Assembly: GCA_029883255.1 (NCBI GenBank)
Contig: JAOUJL010000031.1
Location: 1-11,400, forward strand
Direction of reading: 5' to 3'
Source of the DNA: Candidatus Bathyarchaeota archaeon
GTDB lineage: Archaea; Thermoproteota; Bathyarchaeia; Bathyarchaeales; Bathyarchaeaceae
Length of the DNA stretch: 11,400 bases
Under the pieces are notes generated by a model. The model had not been told where the DNA came from and searched no databases. It was given only the letters and a program-made list of their open reading frames with translations. The translations under genes were made by a program, and so were the position numbers. Below are positions 6,988-11,400 of this stretch, piece after piece (positions within the stretch are counted from its first letter, which is position 1; every line of letters starts with the position of its first letter).

Positions 6988-7008
6988 CAGTAGTCATGAC
7001 AGATACTG
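6988..7008. repeat. Dyad CAGTA-N11-TACTG with GTCATGAC core
   Basis: Arms CAGTA (6988-6992) and TACTG (7004-7008) flank an 8-bp palindrome GTCATGAC (6993-7000) whose centre is off by 1.5 bp. It lies just upstream of the dehydrogenase TATA box, between the two divergent promoters. It may be a regulator site; chance is not excluded. Confidence 0.25.
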
Positions 7009-7041
7009 CTAAAATCCTACACTACTTGTAAAACGCTTAAT

Positions 7042-7050
7042 GCTTATATG
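7042..7050 (+). promoter_or_regulatory. TATA-box candidate for the cDPG synthetase-like gene
   Basis: GCTTATATG, with AAACGC upstream as a possible BRE. Transcription would start near 7072, leaving about 25 bases before the ATG at 7098. The same GCTTA motif also occurs seven bases earlier. Confidence 0.45.
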
Positions 7051-7097
7051 AAAGTAAGAGGTTATTTCGAATCTGCTCTTTACAGAGTGTGGTCGTC

Positions 7098-8420
7098 ATG
7101 AAAAAGGTTAAGGTCGTTATAATGGGGGCAGCGGGAAGAGATTTTCACAATTTCAATGTCTACTTCAGAAACAACGGTGAATACGAAGTTGTAGCGTTCA
7201 CTGCCACTCAGATACCTGGCATCGAGAAACGAGCATATCCGGCTGAATTGGCAGGTCCAAACTATCCCAAAGGCATACCCATCTATCCCGAAGAGGAACT
7301 GCCGGAACTCATCAAGAAATACGATGTGGATCAAGTAATTTTCGCATACAGCGATGTTTCTTACGAATACGTTATGCACAAGTCTTCGATAGTGTTGGCT
7401 AACGGCGCAGATTTCCGACTGATGGGGCCATCGTCTACCATGCTTAAGTCCAAAGTTCCCATAGTTTCAATCTGTGCAGTTAGAACAGGATCTGGAAAAA
7501 GTCAAACATCAAGAAAAGTCTCTAAGATCTTAAGAAAAATGGGCTTTAAAGTAGTTGTGGTGCGACATCCAATGCCTTACGGCGATTTACGCAAACAAAT
7601 CTGTGAAAGGTTTGCATCTTATGAAGACCTTGACAAGTACGAGTGTACAATTGAGGAGCGAGAAGAGTACGAGCTACACATCAACAATGGAATTGTGGTT
7701 TACGCCGGAGTTGACTATGAAAAGATTCTGAGAGAGGCTGAAAAGGAGGCAGACATCATAGTATGGGATGGAGGCAACAATGACACATCCTTTTACAAAT
7801 CTGATTTACACATCGTAGTGGCTGATCCGCACAGACCTGGTCACGAACTAGCCTATCACCCGGGAGAGACAAACCTAAGAATGGCCGATGTAGTTGTCAT
7901 AAACAAAGTCGACACAGCAGATTCAGGAAACATTGAAACCGTTCGAAAAAACATAAAGGCAGTCAATCATAAGGCGACAATCATAGAAGCAGCCTCGCCG
8001 ATAACTGTAGACAATCCAAGCATTGTTAAGGGGAAAAAAGTCTTGGTTATAGAAGATGGCCCTACTTTGACTCATGGCAACATGGCGTATGGTGCTGGAA
8101 CTATTGCTGCAAAGAGGCTGGGAGCGAGTGAAATAGTTGACCCGCGTCCGTACGCCGTCGGTTCAATAAGGGCTACTTTTGATAAATACACTCATTTGGG
8201 ACCACTACTTCCTGCCATGGGTTACGATGAGGCACAGGTAGGAGAACTTGAAGAAACCATCAACAAAACGCCTTGTGACGTAGTTGTTATTGGAACCCCC
8301 ATAGACCTGCGAAAGGTGTTACGACTAGGCAAACCTGCCGCAAGAGCCCGATACGAACTTCAAGAGATTAGTAAACCGAATCTGGAAGACATATTGACGC
8401 AGCATTTTCCTAGACGGTAG
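7098..8420 (+). CDS. Cyclic 2,3-diphosphoglycerate synthetase-like GTPase (COG2403 family)
   Basis: A 440-residue P-loop protein of the family to which cyclic 2,3-diphosphoglycerate synthetase is assigned. That enzyme makes the anionic thermolyte cDPG from 2,3-DPG with ATP in some methanogens. An N-terminal Rossmann-like domain (VVIMGAAGRDFHNFN) precedes the nucleotide domain: Walker A region VRTGSGKS (128-135), acidic strand IIVWDGGNND, and a GTPase-like NKVD (269-272). The residue where Walker A usually has its first Gly is Val. The C-terminal half contains VIEDGPTLTHGNMAYGAG and the RPYAVGS segment. Start: GTG at 7089 lacks an SD, while ATG at 7098 has GAGTG eight bases upstream and begins with MKKVKVVIMG. 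Family membership is clear. True cDPG synthesis in a non-methanogen is unproven, and many homologues are labelled only as GTPases. Confidence 0.8.
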   Translation: MKKVKVVIMGAAGRDFHNFNVYFRNNGEYEVVAFTATQIPGIEKRAYPAELAGPNYPKGIPIYPEEELPELIKKYDVDQVIFAYSDVSYEYVMHKSSIVLANGADFRLMGPSSTMLKSKVPIVSICAVRTGSGKSQTSRKVSKILRKMGFKVVVVRHPMPYGDLRKQICERFASYEDLDKYECTIEEREEYELHINNGIVVYAGVDYEKILREAEKEADIIVWDGGNNDTSFYKSDLHIVVADPHRPGHELAYHPGETNLRMADVVVINKVDTADSGNIETVRKNIKAVNHKATIIEAASPITVDNPSIVKGKKVLVIEDGPTLTHGNMAYGAGTIAAKRLGASEIVDPRPYAVGSIRATFDKYTHLGPLLPAMGYDEAQVGELEETINKTPCDVVVIGTPIDLRKVLRLGKPAARARYELQEISKPNLEDILTQHFPRR

Positions 8421-8454
8421 CGCATTTTAGTGTCAAGGTATTGAGGTAAAAGAG

Positions 8455-8832
8455 ATGTCGAAGAAAAGCTTGTCCCGTATACCGGTCAAGTTTCTGATTG
8501 AAGAGGTCGGTGAGGCAGAGGGAGAACTCGTTCGTTATCTTGCTCCGAGGACAATAGACGCCATTGTGAAATTGCTTCCAGTTGAGGGTCGAGCAGCCCG
8601 TTGGAAGGAGGAGATTTACTTCGAAATTCCTGTGAGGATGGGAGACGAAAAAGCAAAATCCACAGTTGAGAGCGGAACCATCGCCTACTGGCCTATGGGA
8701 AACGCGCTCTGCATTTTCTACGGCGAATCCCAACCCTACAGTTCCGTTAATGTTATTGGTAAGGTGGCAAAGAATTTACATCTTTTTGGGCAGGCAGGAA
8801 GTGGCAAAAAGATTAGAGTAGAAAAGGTTTAG
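8455..8832 (+). CDS. Cyclophilin-like fold protein (COG2164/DUF369 type)
   Basis: A 125-residue protein resembling the cyclophilin-like family COG2164/PF04126, whose members have a cyclophilin beta-barrel but no established prolyl isomerase activity. The best marker is GTIAYWPMGNALCIFYG (74-90), followed by a polar loop and GKVAKNLHLF. The N-terminal half (KFLIEEVGEAEGELVRYLAPRTIDAI and EIYFEIPV) fits the barrel strands. The ATG is preceded by GAGGT (8443-8447) at seven bases. It begins 34 bp after the GTPase stop on the same strand, so a two-gene transcript is likely. Function unknown. No signal peptide or membrane segment is seen. Confidence 0.75.
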   Translation: MSKKSLSRIPVKFLIEEVGEAEGELVRYLAPRTIDAIVKLLPVEGRAARWKEEIYFEIPVRMGDEKAKSTVESGTIAYWPMGNALCIFYGESQPYSSVNVIGKVAKNLHLFGQAGSGKKIRVEKV

Positions 8833-8877
8833 TGTGGATAAGGTTCCATTTCTGCTATATTTTCGTTTCCGAAATAA

Positions 8878-8886
8878 GTCTTTAAA
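8878..8886 (+). promoter_or_regulatory. Possible TATA box for lonB
   Basis: GTCTTTAAA in the 143-bp gap before lonB, with CCGAAAT upstream as a possible BRE. Transcription would start near 8908, leaving a leader of about 70 bases. Another AT-rich stretch (CTATATTTT) lies about 25 bases further upstream. Either is weakly supported, and read-through from the preceding gene is possible. Confidence 0.25.
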
Positions 8887-8955
8887 CCAACATGGACTTT
8901 GATAGTCTTGAAGAGAAAAGGACAGAGTCCACTCTCTTGCAAAAATAAAGCTGAA

Positions 8956-8967
8956 ACCTTCGAAGGT
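8956..8967. promoter_or_regulatory. 12-bp palindrome overlapping the lonB SD
   Basis: ACCTTCGAAGGT is a perfect palindrome whose right half is the lonB SD AAGGT (8963-8967), eight bases before the TTG start. It could be an operator. In RNA it could fold as a 4-bp stem with a UCGA loop hiding the SD. Confidence 0.35.
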
Positions 8968-8975
8968 CGAATGTC

Positions 8976-11162
8976 TTGGGAGAAACAACTAAGGATTATT
9001 TCGGAAACGGAACTGAGGTTGTCCGCGGCAAAAAATGGAACTGGAAGTCATTTAAGTCTACGGAAGATTATCCAGTTTCTCTCAACCTTCTTGACTGGGT
9101 TATAGGACAAGAGCAAGCACTGAAAGAATGCTATTTGTGTCTGGATGAATGGGTTCATAAACTCAAATACATGGGAAAAGAGAAATGGTTTGAGGCATGG
9201 AAAGATCCAAAAAAAGAAAAGAACCAATCAAGGAACATGGTTTCCCCTGGACCATACCTTCTATTGCTTGGAGACCCTGGCACCGGTAAGTCCTTAATTG
9301 GACGAGCACTAGCCGCTCATTTGACCGAGCTTTACAAGAAACATAAAATTCAACTTCGAGACGTTGTGTGCTGGGGAAATGAACTGATTCCAAGTGAACC
9401 TAGAATCTCGTGTCACTCTATGGGCGAAGGAAAGAAAATAGTTTTTAAGGAAAAATTGAAAGAAGGGAAGAGATTATTCCTTCAGAAACTAGGAATGAAA
9501 GCTCTGGTTTATTTGATGATGAGCGTAGCCATAGTTTTCATGTTTGCTGGCTTCTTCTACATATGGCAAGAAACAATCCGCTGGAACACCAGCCCATCGA
9601 GTGCAACAGAAACGTCGATTCAAACAGTATATGAAGGAAATTTCCTCAGATTCATATTAGACGCTTTTATTTCAATTGGAAGCACAACGTTTCTACCAGC
9701 TGGAATGACGTTGATGTTTCTGGTACTCATAGTCTTCCTCGGACGCTTCGGAACGATGGGGGGTGCTAAAGGAGCTGGGGGAGCGAAGGCAACGAATGTG
9801 CCGAAGTTAATAGTTGACAACTCCAAGAAAGTTGCGCCATTCATCGATGCAACTGGTCACGGCACCGCTCAACTCTTCGGTAGCATAGCTTGGGACCCAT
9901 TGCAGACAGGTGGCCTCGGCACGCCGGAACATCAAAGAGTAGCTGCCGGAGATGCACATCGGGCGTGTCTCGGCATTTTGTATATAGATGAAATCAAAAA
10001 TTTTAAGCCTGATGACACTGTCACGTTATTGACAGTTTTGGAAGATGGACAATTGCCGATAACCATGAGAAGTCGTTGGAGCGCGGCTGGAACTGCAGCT
10101 ATGGCTGTGGCAACCGAACCCGTGCCCTGTATGTGCTTCCTGGTCGGTGCCGGAAACTTCGACAGCATCGGACAAATCCATCCTGCGCTCATGGACAGGA
10201 TATATGGCTATGGCAAAGTCGTTAGAATGAATAATGACATGCCTAACACTGTTGATAACCGTCGCAAATACGTTCAGTTCATTGCTCAGGAAGTCTCACG
10301 GTTCCATCTAATCCCGTTTAGTAGAGAAGCATGTGAAGAAATCATTGATGAAGGACGTAGGCGAAGCAACAAGAAAGATGCTTTAGCCACAAAATTCCGA
10401 CCAATGATAGCAATATTGAAAACAGCTGCCACATTAGCAATAAATGATGGTCAACGGTTTGTCGAAAGAAGAGATGTTAAAGAAGCCATAGAAAACCACT
10501 GTAAGACGATTCAGAAGCAGATTCTTGAACATCAAATGAGCGAGAGAGGAAAACTCCTCGAGATTAGACCAGAGGGGGCGAAAATCGGTCAAATATACGG
10601 ACTAGCTGTCGTTACCGATCCATACAGCGGAGAAATGACTGGAAACGTTCTAACCGTAAAAGGTTTTCTTGAGAAAAACGGTAAAGATCGAAAGAACTCT
10701 TTGAAAGGCTACTATAGGGTTACCGGCATAGCGAAGGGGAAAGAACAGAACTTCATTGAAGACAGCGTGGCAAAGGTCAGAAGTGTGATCTTACAGAAAC
10801 ACGGGATTGACATCGCTCAAGAATGCTTCACGCACATAGACTTTGCTCAGGCCTACGGAGTTGACGGCCCAAGTGCTGGCGTCACTATGGCAATTCTCTT
10901 ATGCTCATTGATTGAAGGCAAACCGATACGACAAGACATTGCAGTGACGGGAGAAATCAACGTGGGCGTAGTCAACTCGATACAAGTAACAGCTGTCGGT
11001 GGTTTGCACGAAAAAATCAAAGCAGCTGAAGCATGGGGATTCAAAAAAGTCATTATTCCACAGAAGAACTATTTGCACTCCATAGATCCAAAAGACTACA
11101 ACATAGAAGTAATCGCAGGCGAAACCCTAGAAGACTATCTAAAAGTATGCTTAGCTGATTAG
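8976..11162 (+). CDS. lonB: Archaeal membrane-anchored Lon protease (LonB type), enlarged
   Basis: An ATP-dependent Ser-Lys protease tethered to the cytoplasmic membrane, degrading misfolded and regulatory proteins. Domain order over 728 residues: IGQE helix near 43; Walker A GDPGTGKS (99-106); two membrane helices inserted in the AAA+ domain (about 176-197 and 238-256); ATGHGTAQLFG; Walker B ILYIDEI (D338, E339); sensor-1 GAGNFDS; arginine-finger region HPALMDRIYGYG; AAA lid; protease domain with DGPSAG (S633) and GGLHEK (K680). Archaeal LonB is usually about 620-650 residues. Here extra length lies before Walker A, in a 40-residue loop between the membrane helices, and between Ser and Lys. 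The start is TTG 8976: an in-frame stop lies 24 bases upstream, no earlier start exists, and AAGGT is eight bases before it. An out-of-frame ATG sits at 8971. Confidence 0.95.
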   Translation: MGETTKDYFGNGTEVVRGKKWNWKSFKSTEDYPVSLNLLDWVIGQEQALKECYLCLDEWVHKLKYMGKEKWFEAWKDPKKEKNQSRNMVSPGPYLLLLGDPGTGKSLIGRALAAHLTELYKKHKIQLRDVVCWGNELIPSEPRISCHSMGEGKKIVFKEKLKEGKRLFLQKLGMKALVYLMMSVAIVFMFAGFFYIWQETIRWNTSPSSATETSIQTVYEGNFLRFILDAFISIGSTTFLPAGMTLMFLVLIVFLGRFGTMGGAKGAGGAKATNVPKLIVDNSKKVAPFIDATGHGTAQLFGSIAWDPLQTGGLGTPEHQRVAAGDAHRACLGILYIDEIKNFKPDDTVTLLTVLEDGQLPITMRSRWSAAGTAAMAVATEPVPCMCFLVGAGNFDSIGQIHPALMDRIYGYGKVVRMNNDMPNTVDNRRKYVQFIAQEVSRFHLIPFSREACEEIIDEGRRRSNKKDALATKFRPMIAILKTAATLAINDGQRFVERRDVKEAIENHCKTIQKQILEHQMSERGKLLEIRPEGAKIGQIYGLAVVTDPYSGEMTGNVLTVKGFLEKNGKDRKNSLKGYYRVTGIAKGKEQNFIEDSVAKVRSVILQKHGIDIAQECFTHIDFAQAYGVDGPSAGVTMAILLCSLIEGKPIRQDIAVTGEINVGVVNSIQVTAVGGLHEKIKAAEAWGFKKVIIPQKNYLHSIDPKDYNIEVIAGETLEDYLKVCLAD

Positions 11163-11178
11163 AGATATCAATTATCCC

Positions 11179-11184
11179 TTTTTT
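11179..11184 (+). terminator. Oligo-T terminator candidate after lonB
   Basis: Six T after CCC, 17 bases past the lonB stop, in the 64-bp convergent gap with the eS25 gene. No clear hairpin precedes it, which is normal for archaeal U-run termination. Confidence 0.35.
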
Positions 11185-11226
11185 ATGATTTGATAAGAGG
11201 CGATTCAGGCGTAGGCAATGTAAATC

Positions 11227-11400
11227 CTAGTTTGCGAGTTTGTATATTTTGAGGTTCTTGCTCCCTGAAACGTATTCTATGACGCGTCGTCGTTCCAGCT
11301 CCTCAAGAAGGTCTCTGGCCACGCTTAGACGCAGGTTGAAACGTGAGGCCACTGTGTAAGGAGTGAGGGCTTTTATCTTTTTCAACTCGCTAAGGACCTT
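11227..11400 (-). CDS. rps25e: Ribosomal protein eS25, C-terminal part (truncated by the window edge)
   Basis: Reading the minus strand from base 11400 gives 57 codons and a TAG stop at 11229-11227, with the N-terminus beyond the window. The peptide is the winged-helix core of eS25: KVLSELKKIKALTPYTVASR, then FNLRLSVARDLLEELE, then VIEYVSGSKNLKIYKLAN. The order ITPY-type turn, SVAR recognition helix, LEELE and a final NLKIY strand matches archaeal S25e. The missing part should be the basic Lys-rich tail. eS25 is a small-subunit protein found in TACK/Asgard archaea and eukaryotes and generally missing in Euryarchaeota, which makes it the best lineage clue here. A generic winged-helix regulator is the alternative but fits the end of the sequence less well. 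Confidence 0.85.
   Translation of the reverse strand, partial: KVLSELKKIKALTPYTVASRFNLRLSVARDLLEELERRRVIEYVSGSKNLKIYKLAN

Noticed and set aside
7080..7379. 99-residue minus-strand frame over the start of the GTPase gene
   Set aside because: Opposite a conserved coding region and lacking an SD or family motif.
8899..9105. 68-residue + frame overlapping the lonB start
   Set aside because: It overlaps the lonB N-terminus in another frame and lacks family resemblance. I kept only its internal ATG at 8971 as a possible initiation competitor.
1..11400. Search for tRNA/rRNA, CRISPR repeats, insertion-sequence ends and defence or toxin genes
   Set aside because: All gaps are under about 200 bp and hold no such pattern; every long conserved frame is accounted for by a known family.

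Overview
The window looks like a chromosomal segment of an archaeon, most likely in the TACK/Asgard range and plausibly Bathyarchaeia-like. The group II chaperonin, the RNA polymerase subunit Rpo6/RpoK, the membrane-anchored LonB protease, the cyclic 2,3-diphosphoglycerate synthetase-like GTPase and the TATA-type promoters are archaeal. The truncated protein at the right edge reads as ribosomal protein eS25, which is known from TACK and Asgard archaea and eukaryotes but is generally absent from Euryarchaeota. Of the ten genes whose start lies in the window, my start calls give six non-ATG starts (four TTG, two GTG), several fixed by a Shine-Dalgarno (SD) motif a few bases upstream.

Layout. 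Positions 1-957 hold the 3' three quarters of a class I dihydroorotase (+). It is followed on the same strand by a 47-residue YHS-domain metal-binding protein and a Mut7-C/PIN-like RNase with a zinc ribbon (to 1705). On the minus strand a thermosome subunit (3689-2037) runs into rpoK (2007-1771), ending convergently with the RNase gene. A 199-bp divergent region (3690-3888) separates the thermosome from etfB-etfA (+, 3889-5660, overlapping by 4 nt). A convergent acyl-CoA dehydrogenase (ACAD, minus, 6923-5706) follows. A second divergent region (6924-7097) leads to the cDPG synthetase-like GTPase (7098-8420), a cyclophilin-fold protein (8455-8832) and LonB (8976-11162), all +. The 5'-truncated eS25 gene (minus) converges on LonB at the right edge.

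How the genes fit together. The thermosome, LonB, rpoK, eS25 and dihydroorotase genes are housekeeping: protein folding, membrane-linked proteolysis, transcription, translation and pyrimidine synthesis. The ETF genes and the acyl-CoA dehydrogenase are a probable functional set, with the dehydrogenase reducing or being reduced by EtfAB, although they lie on opposite strands. The GTPase and the cyclophilin-fold protein may be co-transcribed.

I see no tRNA or rRNA, CRISPR array, insertion sequence, integrase or toxin-antitoxin pair, and no unexplained coding stretch. No gene-free gap exceeds about 200 bp. The least ordinary items are a LonB with extra segments (before Walker A, between its two membrane helices, and between the catalytic Ser and Lys), a pair of 12-bp CATG-centred palindromes 21 bp apart upstream of the RNase gene, and a TTAAC repeat cluster just upstream of etfB. 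I do not see an evident new multi-gene system here.
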